A DNA stretch of 64,000 nt from Usitatibacter palustris (GTDB lineage: Bacteria > Pseudomonadota > Gammaproteobacteria > Burkholderiales > Usitatibacteraceae): NCBI RefSeq assembly GCF_013003985.1, contig NZ_CP053073.1, positions 1,736,001 to 1,800,000 on the forward strand. Reading direction: 5' to 3'. Shown here in pieces: positions 53,586-61,599 of this stretch. The notes under the pieces are model-generated. The model had not been told where the DNA came from. It worked only from the letters and a program-made list of their open reading frames with translations, and did no database searches. Position 1 is the first letter of the stretch. Every line of letters begins with the position of its first letter. The position numbers and the translations under genes are program-made.

Positions 53586-54598
53586 TCGGGATCTTTCAGG
53601 TGGGCGAGGGGATGGCCTTGCGCGCTCCAGCGCGGCGAGAAGAAGCTCTCGACTGCGTCGGGCGCGACGTCGGCGAGCCGCGGCGGATTCCAGTGCGGCG
53701 TGTTGTCCTTGTCGATGATCAGCGCGCGGATGCCTTCGATGAAGTCGCCCTGCTCGAAGCAGGTCTGGACCATGACCAGTTCCATGCGGAAGCAATCGGC
53801 GAGCGCCATCGTGCGGCTGCGGCGAACCTGTTCGAGCGTCACGAGCAGCAGCGTGGGCGAGTGCCGCGAGAGCTTGGTGAGGCACTTCGAGGCCCACTCC
53901 GCGAATTCGGGCCGGGTCTCGACCTGCAGCGAGGCGATGATTGCCGCGACGGATTCGTGCGCGAAGTGGCGGTCGATCGCGGGACGCAGGCGCTCGAGCT
54001 CGGAAGCGGGCAGCGGATCGAGGCCGACCGCTTCGTCGGCGAGCCCGCAGTAGATCGCGTCGGCCGCACCCAGCGTGGGCCCCACGAGCCCCAGGTATTC
54101 GCCGATCCGCCCGGGCGTGCGCGAAAGGAAATAACCGCCGCCGACATCCGGGAAGAGGCCGATCGCGGTCTCGGGCATCGCCATCTTCGTGCGCGGGCCG
54201 ACGATGCGAAGCGTCGCGCCTTGCGAGACGCCCATGCCGCCGCCCATCACGATGGCATCGAGGTGCGCGGTGATCGGCTTGGGGTAGCGATGGATGTAGT
54301 GATCGAGCGCGTACTCGAGCGTGAAGTACTCGAGCTGGTTCTTCTCGCCGGCGCGGAAGCTGTCGTACAGGGCCCGCAGGTCGCCGCCCGCGCAGAACGC
54401 CTTGTCTCCCGCGCCACGCATCTCGACCGTGCGCACGCGATCGTCCTGCGCCCAGGCCTCGAGCCAGCGGCGCAGGCCCCGCAGCATGTCGATGGTGATG
54501 GCGTTGAGTGCGGCCGGGCGGTTGAGCGTGATCCGCGCGACGCCCTCGGTGATCTCGGCGATGAGATCACCGCCGGCCGCCGTCAGTCGTTCTTCCAT
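53582..54598 (-). CDS. 3-Hydroxyisobutyryl-CoA hydrolase (HIBCH-like)
   Basis: This 338-residue crotonase-fold protein is longer than ordinary hydratases and carries the HIBCH features FCAGGDLRALYDSF, ITAHLDAIVMGGGMGVSQGA (oxyanion loop) and MPETAIGLFPDVGGGYFLSR with the catalytic Glu and Asp. The C-terminal helical extension DFIEGIRALIIDKDNTPHWNPPRL is also typical. HIBCH releases 3-hydroxyisobutyrate from its CoA ester in valine breakdown, the substrate for MmsB encoded just upstream. It overlaps the enoyl-CoA hydratase gene by 16 bases. Confidence 0.92.
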   Translation of the reverse strand: MEERLTAAGGDLIAEITEGVARITLNRPAALNAITIDMLRGLRRWLEAWAQDDRVRTVEMRGAGDKAFCAGGDLRALYDSFRAGEKNQLEYFTLEYALDHYIHRYPKPITAHLDAIVMGGGMGVSQGATLRIVGPRTKMAMPETAIGLFPDVGGGYFLSRTPGRIGEYLGLVGPTLGAADAIYCGLADEAVGLDPLPASELERLRPAIDRHFAHESVAAIIASLQVETRPEFAEWASKCLTKLSRHSPTLLLVTLEQVRRSRTMALADCFRMELVMVQTCFEQGDFIEGIRALIIDKDNTPHWNPPRLADVAPDAVESFFSPRWSAQGHPLAHLKDPE

Positions 54599-55353
54599 TC
54601 CGGCTTGCGCTTTTCGAGGAACGCCGTCACGCCTTCGGCCTGGTCTTCGTGGTCGAAGAGATCCATGAAGCGCTCGCGCTCGAGGGCGAGGCCGCCGCGC
54701 CGTGGAATCCCGTTGCGGGCGTTGTGGATGAGGCCCTTGCAGTACTCGATCGCCCGCGGGGAAAGCGCGCCGACGCGCTCGGCCATCGCGGTCGCTTTCG
54801 CGAGCGCCTCGCCTTTGGGCACGACCTCCTGCACCAGCCCGATGCGCAGCGCCGTCGCGGCATCGACGCGCTCGTTCGTGAGGATGATCCGCTTGGCCCA
54901 GCCTTCGCCCACGAGCCACGGGAGGTTCTGCGTGCCGCACCCGGCGGGCAGGAGGCCCACCGCGGGTTCGGGCAGTGCCATCTGCGCGTGTTCCTCGGCG
55001 ATCCGGATGTCGCAGGCGAGCGTGCACTCGAGCCCGCCGCCCATCGCGTAGCCGTTGATCGCGGCGATCGTGACGAAGCGCGCGTTCATGAGTGCCTCGA
55101 ATGCGGCGCCGAAGCAGGCGATGAAATGGCGCGCGAGCACCTTGTCCTCGCCCTTGAAGTGCTGGAGGTCCGCGCCCGCCGAGAAGAACTTGCTGCCCGC
55201 GCCGGTGATGACCGCCGCGTAGATCGTGCGGTTCGCGTTCAATTCACCGACGAGCAGCTCGAGCGCGCGCAGGCTCTCGGGCGTCCAGGTGTTGGCCGGC
55301 GGGTTGTCGATCGTGATGAAGGCCGTGTGGCCGTCGATGCGGTGCTTGATCAT
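54583..55353 (-). CDS. Enoyl-CoA hydratase
   Basis: This 256-residue crotonase has ITIDNPPANTWTPESL, the oxyanion segment FFSAGADLQHF, and IAAINGYAMGGGLECTLACDIRIA and MALPEPAVGLLPAGCGTQNL, holding both Glu positions used for hydration. In this cluster it probably hydrates methacrylyl-CoA to 3-hydroxyisobutyryl-CoA, the step before HIBCH; that is inferred from position. It begins 11 bases after the end of a small secreted-protein gene and overlaps HIBCH by 16 bases. Confidence 0.9.
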   Translation of the reverse strand: MIKHRIDGHTAFITIDNPPANTWTPESLRALELLVGELNANRTIYAAVITGAGSKFFSAGADLQHFKGEDKVLARHFIACFGAAFEALMNARFVTIAAINGYAMGGGLECTLACDIRIAEEHAQMALPEPAVGLLPAGCGTQNLPWLVGEGWAKRIILTNERVDAATALRIGLVQEVVPKGEALAKATAMAERVGALSPRAIEYCKGLIHNARNGIPRRGGLALERERFMDLFDHEDQAEGVTAFLEKRKPEWKND

Positions 55354-55364
55354 GCGGGCGGCCC

Positions 55365-55676
55365 CTACTTGCAGGCGTCCTTCGGGTAGGCGTAGTCCCT
55401 CTCCTGGCCCTTCACCAATGCCTTGAACGACTTGACGTTCTTCTTCTCCGCGTCGCGGTTGATCATCATGAAGAACAGCGTGTACTTCTCGGAGCCTTCG
55501 GAAACCACGGCGCTCATGTCGCGCTCCTCGTAGAGATCCACGGTCGTGGACTTGTCCTTGAAAAGGCCATGGACCGTGACCTTGTTGCCGCTGACCGTGA
55601 AGCACGCCGCTGCGTTGGCGCCGGCGGGCATCAGGAGCGCGAAGGCCGGGAGGGCGATGCAAAGGATCTTCTTCAT
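55365..55676 (-). CDS. Small secreted protein, unknown
   Basis: The 103-residue protein has a signal peptide (KKILCIALPAFALLMPAGANA) and a mature part of about 80 residues with two cysteines, AACFTVSG near the start and DACK at the end, likely one disulfide. No family is recognised. It sits inside the valine cluster between mmsB and the enoyl-CoA hydratase, 18 and 11 bases from them, so it should be co-transcribed, yet it has no evident link to valine breakdown. Confidence 0.72.
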   Translation of the reverse strand: MKKILCIALPAFALLMPAGANAAACFTVSGNKVTVHGLFKDKSTTVDLYEERDMSAVVSEGSEKYTLFFMMINRDAEKKNVKSFKALVKGQERDYAYPKDACK

Positions 55677-55694
55677 TTGTATCGGGCTCCGGGA

Positions 55695-56579
55695 TCAGAG
55701 TTTGAGGTACTGGAGGATCACGCTCGAGAAATCCTTGCCGCCGTTGCCGTCGATCGAATGCTTCTGGTAGATCTGCTGTGCGATGGCACCCAGCATCACC
55801 GGATGCTTCGCGGATTTCGCGGCCTCGGTCACGAGCGTGAGGTCCTTCAGCATGAGGTCGGCACCGAAGCCGCCGGTGTAATTGCGCGAGGACGGCACGT
55901 TCTCGAGCACGCCCGGATAGGGGTTGTAAGTGTCCGAGCTCCAGCAGCGGCCGCTCGAGGTGTTCACGATCGAGGCGAACACCTTTGGATCCATCCCGAG
56001 CTTCGCGGCGAGCGTCATGCCCTCGGAGGTCGCGATCATCTCGATGGCGAGCATCATGTTGTTGCAGATCTTCGCGACCTGGCCGTTGCCGATGCCGCCG
56101 CAGTGCACGATGTTCTTGCCCATCGCCTGGAGGATGGGCTTGGCGGTCTCGAAATCCTTCGCTTCGCCCCCGACCATGAACGTGAGCGTGGCGGCTTCCG
56201 CGCCGGCGACGCCGCCGGAAACGGGAGCGTCGACCATGTGGCAATCCTTCGCTCGGGCGTCCATCGCGACTTCGCGCGAAGTCAGTGGATCGATGGTGGA
56301 TGAATCGATCAGGAACGTGCCGGGTGCGATGCTCGCAAGGAGGCCGTTGCGGTCGCCGTACACGTTGCGGACATGCGGCGATGACGGAAGCATCGTGATG
56401 ACGACTTCCACGCCCTTGCCGGCTTCCGCGACGGACGCGGCCGCCTCGCATTTGTCGCCGACCACCTTCTTGACGAGGTCGGGGACCACGTCGTACACCT
56501 TCAGCGAGTGTCCCTGCTTCAGGAGGTTGCGGACCATGGGATTGCCCATGTGGCCCAGGCCGATGAATCCGATCTTCAA
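55695..56579 (-). CDS. mmsB: 3-Hydroxyisobutyrate dehydrogenase
   Basis: This 294-residue NAD-dependent enzyme oxidises 3-hydroxyisobutyrate to methylmalonate semialdehyde. It has the Rossmann start KIGFIGLGHMGNPMVRNL, substrate loop DAPVSGGVAGAEAATL, catalytic K170 in GNGQVAKICNN, and the C-terminal GGFGADLMLKDL. The start is taken as TTG at 56579, with AGGAG seven bases before it. An in-frame ATG at 56600 would put seven extra residues before the Rossmann fold and lies within a palindromic repeat copy. The product feeds MmsA, encoded upstream on the same strand. Confidence 0.93.
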   Translation of the reverse strand: MKIGFIGLGHMGNPMVRNLLKQGHSLKVYDVVPDLVKKVVGDKCEAAASVAEAGKGVEVVITMLPSSPHVRNVYGDRNGLLASIAPGTFLIDSSTIDPLTSREVAMDARAKDCHMVDAPVSGGVAGAEAATLTFMVGGEAKDFETAKPILQAMGKNIVHCGGIGNGQVAKICNNMMLAIEMIATSEGMTLAAKLGMDPKVFASIVNTSSGRCWSSDTYNPYPGVLENVPSSRNYTGGFGADLMLKDLTLVTEAAKSAKHPVMLGAIAQQIYQKHSIDGNGGKDFSSVILQYLKL

Positions 56580-56593
56580 AGACGTTCTCCTCA

Positions 56594-56635
56594 CTGTCAT
56601 CCTGAGGGCCAAGGGCCCGAAGGACCTGCTTTTTA
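56594..56635. repeat. Half-copy of the TGTCATCCTGAG-family repeat
   Basis: CTGTCATCCTGAGGGCC, then a short GGCC-rich hairpin and GAAGGACCTGCTTTTTA. It matches one arm of the family at 56934-57043 almost exactly and lacks the second arm. It lies in the gap before mmsB and reaches the stop codon of the small membrane-protein gene. Confidence 0.85.
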
Positions 56636-56929
56636 TCCGAGTGTTCTCACGAGCAATCCGCCCAGGGCGAACAACGCCGACGTGATCACCACTCCATCCC
56701 ACGCCCAGCGCGATGGCGTGCCGGGCTCGGGCCGTATCGCGCCGAAGCTGAAGGGGAGGAGCACCGCGAGCGTGACGAACGTGACGAGCCCGATGGAGGT
56801 GACGATCGACGACCACGGTGCGTTGTCGCGCACGCGGTCGAAGAGGTCCCACACCATGACCAGCCAGATGGCCGCCGCACCGAGGCGCAGCGGCCAGGAC
56901 GGGCGATCGCCGTCGAAGAACGCCTTCAC
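56633..56929 (-). CDS. Small membrane protein flanked by repeats
   Basis: A predicted 98-residue protein with three hydrophobic stretches (about 14-27, 40-63 and 78-94), starting KAFFDGDRPSWPLRLGAAAIWLVMVWDLFDRV. It is probably an inner-membrane protein. No family is recognised. It is bracketed by a half-copy and a full copy of the TGTCATCCTGAG repeat, which separate it from mmsB and mmsA. No strong ribosome site is visible. Confidence 0.6.
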   Translation of the reverse strand: MKAFFDGDRPSWPLRLGAAAIWLVMVWDLFDRVRDNAPWSSIVTSIGLVTFVTLAVLLPFSFGAIRPEPGTPSRWAWDGVVITSALFALGGLLVRTLG

Positions 56930-56933
56930 GCGA

Positions 56934-57043
56934 CTGTCATCCTGAGGGCCGACGGCCCGAAGGACCTGCTTGAATTCGTTGACTGATAAAAAAACACTTA
57001 ACCCCCTACAGCGGATCCTTCGACTGCGTCCTCAGGATGACAG
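56934..57043. repeat. TGTCATCCTGAG-family palindromic element, full copy 3
   Basis: A 110-base inverted repeat downstream of mmsA. The left arm CTGTCATCCTGAGGGCCGAC...GAAGGACCTGCTTGA and the right arm GGATCCTTCGACTGCGTCCT...CAGGATGACAG flank an AT-rich centre with an A7 run. It may terminate mmsA transcription. Confidence 0.9.
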
Positions 57044-57081
57044 GGCTTGATCCTTGTCGCTGTGCTCCTCGGAACGCCCTG

Positions 57082-58608
57082 TCACTTCAGGCTGATGGTC
57101 GTGTGGATTCCCGGCGACGTGGTGGCGTCGTCGAACCAGCGCGCGGTGACGGTCTTCACCTGCGTGTAGAACTGGATCACCTGCTTGCCGTACGGGCCGA
57201 GGTCGCCGAGCTTGGAGCCGCGCGAGCCCGTGAAGCTGAAGTAGGGGACCGGCACCGGAATCGGCACGTTGATGCCGACCTGGCCCACGTCGATCTCGTT
57301 CTGGAACTTGCGGGCCGCGGCTCCCGACTGCGTGAAGATGCCGGTGCCGTTGCCGTACGGGTTCTTGTTGATGAGCGCGATCGCGTCATCGAGCGTGGGC
57401 ACGGAGACGATCACCAGCACCGGGCCGAAGATCTCGGTCTTGTAGACCTCGTGCTCGGGCTTCACGCCGGAGAACACGGTGGGCGCGATGAAGTTGCCGT
57501 TCTCGTAGCCGGGGATCTTCGGGTTGCGGCCGTCGAGATCGAGCTTGGCGCCTTCCTTCACGCCCTGCGCGATCAGCGACTCGATCTTCTCCCGGGCCTG
57601 CCGGGAGATCACCGGGCCGAGGTCCGCGCCCTTCTCGGTGCCGGCGTTGACCTTGAGGGTCTTCGCCTTCGCGACGATGTCCGGGATCCATTCCGACGCT
57701 TCGCCGACCATCACGGCGACCGAGGTCGCCATGCAGCGCTGGCCCGCCGCGCCGAAGCCCGCGCCGACGAGGGCATTCAACGACTGCTCCTTGTTGGCGT
57801 CCGGCATGATCACCGCGTGGTTCTTCGCACCCATCATGCATTGCGCGCGCTTGCCGTGTTCGGAGGAGAGCTTGTAGACGTGCTCGCCGACGTGGCACGA
57901 ACCGACGAACGAGACTGCCTGGATCGTGGGGTGCGTGCAGATCGCGTCCACCGATTCCTTGCCGCCGTGCACGATGTTGAGCACGCCCGGGGGAACGCCC
58001 GCTTCGATCGCGAGCGCGGCCAGCGCCATGGGCGTCATCGGATCCTGCTCGGAGGGCTTCAGCACGAAGGTGTTGCCGGTGACGATCGCCATCGGGAACA
58101 TCCACAGCGGGATCATCGCGGGGAAGTTGAACGGGGTGATGCCCGCGCAGACCCCGATGGGCTGGCGGATGAAATAGGTGTCGACGCCGTTGGCGACCTG
58201 CTCGGCGAATTCGCCCAGCGAGAGCGTGCCGATGGAGCAGGCGTGCTCGACGACTTCCAGCCCGCGGAAAATGTCGCCTTCGGCATCGGGCAGGGTCTTG
58301 CCCTGCTCGGCGGTGAGGATGGCCGCGAGCTTCTTCATGTCGCGGCGGATGAGCTCCTGGAGCTTCAGCATGATCCGCGCGCGCGCGCCGATCGGCGTGT
58401 GCTTCCAGGTCTTGAACGCTTCGGCGGCCGCCTTCACCGCGAGGTCCACTTCATCCGCACCACACATGGGCACGCGCGCGATGACCTCCTGCGTGGCCGG
58501 GTTCACGACGTCGCGCCAGGCCTTGGCTTTCGACTCGACGAACTGGCCGTTGATGAGCAACTTGACGGTAGGGGCGCTGCCGGTGACGACCTGGGGGTTC
58601 GCTGCCAT
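57082..58608 (-). CDS. mmsA: Methylmalonate-semialdehyde dehydrogenase (CoA-acylating)
   Basis: This 508-residue aldehyde dehydrogenase converts methylmalonate semialdehyde to propionyl-CoA with NAD+ and CoA. Family features are [20 protein letters not shown] with N161, [35 protein letters not shown] and the catalytic C292 in [12 protein letters not shown]; the NFPAM and NHAVIMPDA stretches separate it from non-acylating ALDHs. The start is ATG at 58608 with AGGAGGA upstream, and a TATAAT box lies at 58638-58633. Its product, propionyl-CoA, is also that of the reductase-ligase fusion at 10399. Confidence 0.95.
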   Translation of the reverse strand: MAANPQVVTGSAPTVKLLINGQFVESKAKAWRDVVNPATQEVIARVPMCGADEVDLAVKAAAEAFKTWKHTPIGARARIMLKLQELIRRDMKKLAAILTAEQGKTLPDAEGDIFRGLEVVEHACSIGTLSLGEFAEQVANGVDTYFIRQPIGVCAGITPFNFPAMIPLWMFPMAIVTGNTFVLKPSEQDPMTPMALAALAIEAGVPPGVLNIVHGGKESVDAICTHPTIQAVSFVGSCHVGEHVYKLSSEHGKRAQCMMGAKNHAVIMPDANKEQSLNALVGAGFGAAGQRCMATSVAVMVGEASEWIPDIVAKAKTLKVNAGTEKGADLGPVISRQAREKIESLIAQGVKEGAKLDLDGRNPKIPGYENGNFIAPTVFSGVKPEHEVYKTEIFGPVLVIVSVPTLDDAIALINKNPYGNGTGIFTQSGAAARKFQNEIDVGQVGINVPIPVPVPYFSFTGSRGSKLGDLGPYGKQVIQFYTQVKTVTARWFDDATTSPGIHTTISLK

Positions 58609-58632
58609 GGGAATCCTCCTTGCGGGACCACA

Positions 58633-58652
58633 ATTATAGTCGCAGCTATACT
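58633..58652. promoter_or_regulatory. Overlapping divergent -10 boxes between mmsA and the kinase-like gene
   Basis: On the minus strand TATAAT occupies 58638-58633 and serves mmsA. On the plus strand TATACT (58647-58652) lies eight bases before the ATG at 58660. A small inverted repeat TATAG-N6-CTATA (58635-58650) joins them. Their -35 regions would overlap each other's -10 side, so the two promoters may compete. Confidence 0.5.
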
Positions 58653-58659
58653 CGGACGA

Positions 58660-60417
58660 ATGAGGTCTTTCTGGATCGCCGTATTGCTCGCAGGTTTCCT
58701 GCAGGCGCCCGTTGCCACGGCGCAGCAGGATGTCGCGCGCGACGAAACGACCTGGCGCGTCGTGGTCATCCACAACGCCGACTACCTGATCCCGGCCTCG
58801 GCCATCATGGAGCAGGCCCTGCGCGAAACGCTCTCGCGCGAGGCGCCCCATTCCGTGGAGTTCTTCGGGGAATCGCTCGACTCCTTCCGGTTCGGGCGAA
58901 AGCTCGAGGGCGCCACGCTCGCGTTGCTCCGGCAGAAATACGCGGGGCGGAAAGTGGACCTCGTGATCGCGCGCTCCCGCCAGGCGATCGACTTCGCGGC
59001 GCGCTACCGCGACGAGCTCTGGCCGGGCGTTCCGCTCGTCTTCTACAACGAGCTTCCGGAAGCGCTCCGCGAGAATGGCCCGCCCGCCAACGCGACCGGC
59101 GTGCTGATCGACCTCGACCTCGCGGCCACGATCGCCATCGCCCGCCGCCTGCATCCGAATGCGCGCGCCCTCCACATGATCGCCGGGGCATCGCCCTACG
59201 ACCAGCGATGGAAGGAGCGGATCGAACCGCTGCTCGCACGGCTGGGGGTCGACTACAAGGTCACCTGGCTCGACCACCTGACCGTCCCCCAGATGCTCGA
59301 AGCGGTCGCGTTGCTGCCCCCCGATTCCCTCGTCTTCTACATCTCCGTGGTGACCGACGCGGGGGGCAAGCCGCGGGCGAGTACGCAGGTTGCGCGGCAG
59401 ATCGCGGCCGCGTCGGCCGCGCCCGTCTATGGATTCTTCGAAACCTACCTCGGCACCGGTGTCGTCGGTGGCGCGATCCCCGATTTCGCGACCCAGGGCA
59501 CCTCGGCGGCACGGCTTGCGCTGCGCGTGCTCAAGGGCGAACCGGCGACCTCCATTCCCATCGAGCCCGCTTCGCCCGCGAAGTGCATTCTCGATGAACG
59601 GGCACTGCAGCGTTTCCATGTTCCCGAGAGTGCCGTGCCCAGTGGCTGCGAGATCCAGTTTCGGCCGCGCTCGGCCTGGCGCGACTACCGCTGGCCGGTG
59701 CTGGTCGCGGCCGTCACGATCGTGGTGCAAACGATGCTCATCGCGGTCCTGTTCACGCAACGAAGCCGGAGGCGTCGCGCGGAGACCGCGGCGCACCAGC
59801 GCAGCGTCGAGCTCGGACATGCGCTGCGCCTGGCGACCATCGGCGAAATGACCGCGGCGATTTCGCAGGAGATCGACCACCCGCCCGGCGACGGCCCGCG
59901 CGCGAGCGAAGTGATGGAACGCATCAGGGCCATCCTGCAGAAGCACGACGTCGCGCGCGAGGTCTTCGATCCCAACGAGCTGGTGACCGATGCGCTCCAC
60001 CTCATCGAGGCGGAGGCTGCACGGCGCGGGGTGTCCCTGGATGTGCAGACCGCGCCGGGAGCCCCGCGGATCACCGGCGACCGGATCCAGCTGCAACAGT
60101 TGCTCATCAACCTCGTCCTCAACGCGATGGACGCGATGGCGCAGGCGCCTACGGGGTCGCGCCGGGTTGTCGTGCGCCTCAGCCGCCTCACGGGGCAGAA
60201 GGTGCAGATCAGCGTGAGCGACATCGGCCACGGCATCGGTCCCGAGATCAGCGATCGCCTGTTCACCCCATTCTTCACGACCCGGCCTCGCGGGCTGGGC
60301 CTGGGCCTCTCGATCGCCCGTACGATCGCGCAAGCCCACGGCGGCACGATCCAGGCGGAAGGCAACAGCGCGGGCGGCGCCACGTTCCGGGTCACCCTGC
60401 CCGAAGCCGGGACGTAG
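58660..60417 (+). CDS. Histidine-kinase-like sensor with degenerate phospho-acceptor domain
   Basis: The 585-residue protein has a signal peptide (residues 1-22) and a periplasmic domain resembling ABC-type substrate-binding proteins (about 30-335; [30 protein letters not shown]). A helix follows at about 346-368, then HATPase motifs: N-box [14 protein letters not shown]1 SDIGHGIG and [15 protein letters not shown]. The dimerisation segment [20 protein letters not shown] has Gln403 where related kinases have the phosphorylated His, and then jumps to [13 protein letters not shown], lacking about 38 residues of the usual helical hairpin. No response regulator is adjacent. It may be a non-phosphorylating or decayed sensor. 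Confidence 0.82.
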   Translation: MRSFWIAVLLAGFLQAPVATAQQDVARDETTWRVVVIHNADYLIPASAIMEQALRETLSREAPHSVEFFGESLDSFRFGRKLEGATLALLRQKYAGRKVDLVIARSRQAIDFAARYRDELWPGVPLVFYNELPEALRENGPPANATGVLIDLDLAATIAIARRLHPNARALHMIAGASPYDQRWKERIEPLLARLGVDYKVTWLDHLTVPQMLEAVALLPPDSLVFYISVVTDAGGKPRASTQVARQIAAASAAPVYGFFETYLGTGVVGGAIPDFATQGTSAARLALRVLKGEPATSIPIEPASPAKCILDERALQRFHVPESAVPSGCEIQFRPRSAWRDYRWPVLVAAVTIVVQTMLIAVLFTQRSRRRRAETAAHQRSVELGHALRLATIGEMTAAISQEIDHPPGDGPRASEVMERIRAILQKHDVAREVFDPNELVTDALHLIEAEAARRGVSLDVQTAPGAPRITGDRIQLQQLLINLVLNAMDAMAQAPTGSRRVVVRLSRLTGQKVQISVSDIGHGIGPEISDRLFTPFFTTRPRGLGLGLSIARTIAQAHGGTIQAEGNSAGGATFRVTLPEAGT

Positions 60418-60421
60418 CCGG

Positions 60422-60452
60422 GCCGAGGGAATTCCCTCGGCGCCCCTATAAT
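60422..60452 (+). promoter_or_regulatory. 20-bp palindrome and -10 box before xrtH
   Basis: A perfect palindrome centred on GAATTC spans 60422-60441 (GCCGAGGGAATTCCCTCGGC). A TATAAT follows at 60447-60452, nine bases before the ATG at 60462. The palindrome covers the place of the -35. It may be an operator, or a hairpin ending the upstream kinase-like gene whose stop is at 60417. Confidence 0.55.
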
Positions 60453-60461
60453 CGCGTGGTC

Positions 60462-60962
60462 ATGCGGCATTTTGCGATCACATTCGTTGTCCTCCTCGTC
60501 GTCCTCTTCGCCCTCGAGCTCACCCCGATCGGCCAGTCCGTGGTCATCCCCTGGACGGAATTCGTCGCGAAGATGAGCGCGGGGCTGGTGACCACGTTCG
60601 ACGGCAGCGCGATGGCGCAGGGCAAGGCGCTTTTCAACCCCACGACCGGGTTCGGCGTCGTGATCGAGGCCGGCTGCAATGGCGTGGAGGCGATGCTCGT
60701 GCTGCTCGCGGGGATCCTCGCCTACCCCGCGTCGTGGCGCGCGAAGGCGATCGGCCTGGCGGTCGGTGTCGTGGCGATCCAGGCGCTCAACGTCGTGCGC
60801 ATCGTGAGCCTCTTCTACCTCGGGCAGTGGAACATGCAGTGGTTCGAGTGGGCGCACCTGTACGTGTGGCAGGCGCTGATCATGCTCGACGCGCTGATCG
60901 TGTGGCTGCTGTGGATGCGCTCAGTGGGCGCGGGGCCGGCGCCGCAGCCCGCGGCGGCCTGA
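60462..60962 (+). CDS. xrtH: Exosortase H (XrtH)
   Basis: This 166-residue integral-membrane protein carries the exosortase/archaeosortase catalytic triad: C72 in EAGCNGVEAM, R113 in NVVRIVSLFYLG and H132 in EWAHLYVWQ. Its short length and sequence match exosortase H, which from memory processes proteins with an IPTLxxWG C-terminal signal. A partner protein typical of XrtH follows directly. No protein in this window has such a C-terminus, so the substrates lie elsewhere. The ATG at 60462 has no Shine-Dalgarno and is only nine bases from a TATAAT, suggesting a leaderless message. Confidence 0.88.
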   Translation: MRHFAITFVVLLVVLFALELTPIGQSVVIPWTEFVAKMSAGLVTTFDGSAMAQGKALFNPTTGFGVVIEAGCNGVEAMLVLLAGILAYPASWRAKAIGLAVGVVAIQALNVVRIVSLFYLGQWNMQWFEWAHLYVWQALIMLDALIVWLLWMRSVGAGPAPQPAAA

Positions 60963-60963
60963 C

Positions 60964-61599
60964 GTGTTCGCGAGCCGCGGGGAAATCCTCGCGCTGCTGG
61001 GCAAGACCCTCCTGCTGCTGCCGCTCGCGCTCGTCGCGTGGTTCTTCGCGGCTCCGTTGCTCAATTCGGTGGCCGCGCACGTCGCGAAGCCCGTGATCTC
61101 GCTGGCGAGCGGCGCGAAGATGGCGGGCCCCGTGATGCAAGGGCATCTCGCGCGCTACGAGCTCACGCTCCACCCGCCCTACGAGCGGCGCGAGCTGCAG
61201 CCGGCCATGACCGAGCTCGAGGTCAATGCCTCGACCTTCAGCTTCGGCATCGCGCTGTTCGTGGCCCTGTCGCTCGCTTCCGCGATGTCGCGCCGTGCGG
61301 GCCCCATGGCCATCGGCGCGATCGTGCTGCTCATCGCGCCCGCGTGGGGCGTGACCTTCGACATCCTGCGGCAGCTCTCGGCCGTGCACGAGCTCGCACC
61401 GTACCTGGCGCTTTCGTCCTTCGGCCGCGAGGGCATCGCCCTGGGCTACCAGGTCGGGTCGCTCCTGCTCCCCACGCTGCTGCCCATCGCGCTCTGGCTG
61501 GGGCTCAACCAGAGAAGGATGCTCATGCCCATGAAGGCGCCGGAGACGGCTTCCGGTGGTAGTCTGGCCGATGCAGTACCACCCAGGGAGAAGTCATGA
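60964..61599 (+). CDS. Exosortase H-associated membrane protein
   Basis: This 211-residue membrane protein has a first helix at about 8-30, a periplasmic stretch of about 55 residues (HLARYELTLHPPYERRELQPAMTELEVNAST), and further helices at about 92-108, 113-130 and 158-178. By position and layout it is the accessory protein commonly encoded beside exosortase H. It starts with GTG one base after the xrtH stop and overlaps the next gene by four bases. Its role in protein sorting is unknown. Confidence 0.8.
   Translation: MFASRGEILALLGKTLLLLPLALVAWFFAAPLLNSVAAHVAKPVISLASGAKMAGPVMQGHLARYELTLHPPYERRELQPAMTELEVNASTFSFGIALFVALSLASAMSRRAGPMAIGAIVLLIAPAWGVTFDILRQLSAVHELAPYLALSSFGREGIALGYQVGSLLLPTLLPIALWLGLNQRRMLMPMKAPETASGGSLADAVPPREKS

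Noticed and set aside
57082..60339. A 1085-codon minus-strand frame joining mmsA to sequence antisense to the kinase-like gene.
   Set aside because: Only the part from ATG 58608 matches MmsA, with a ribosome site and promoter there. The upstream part is a shadow of the plus-strand gene.
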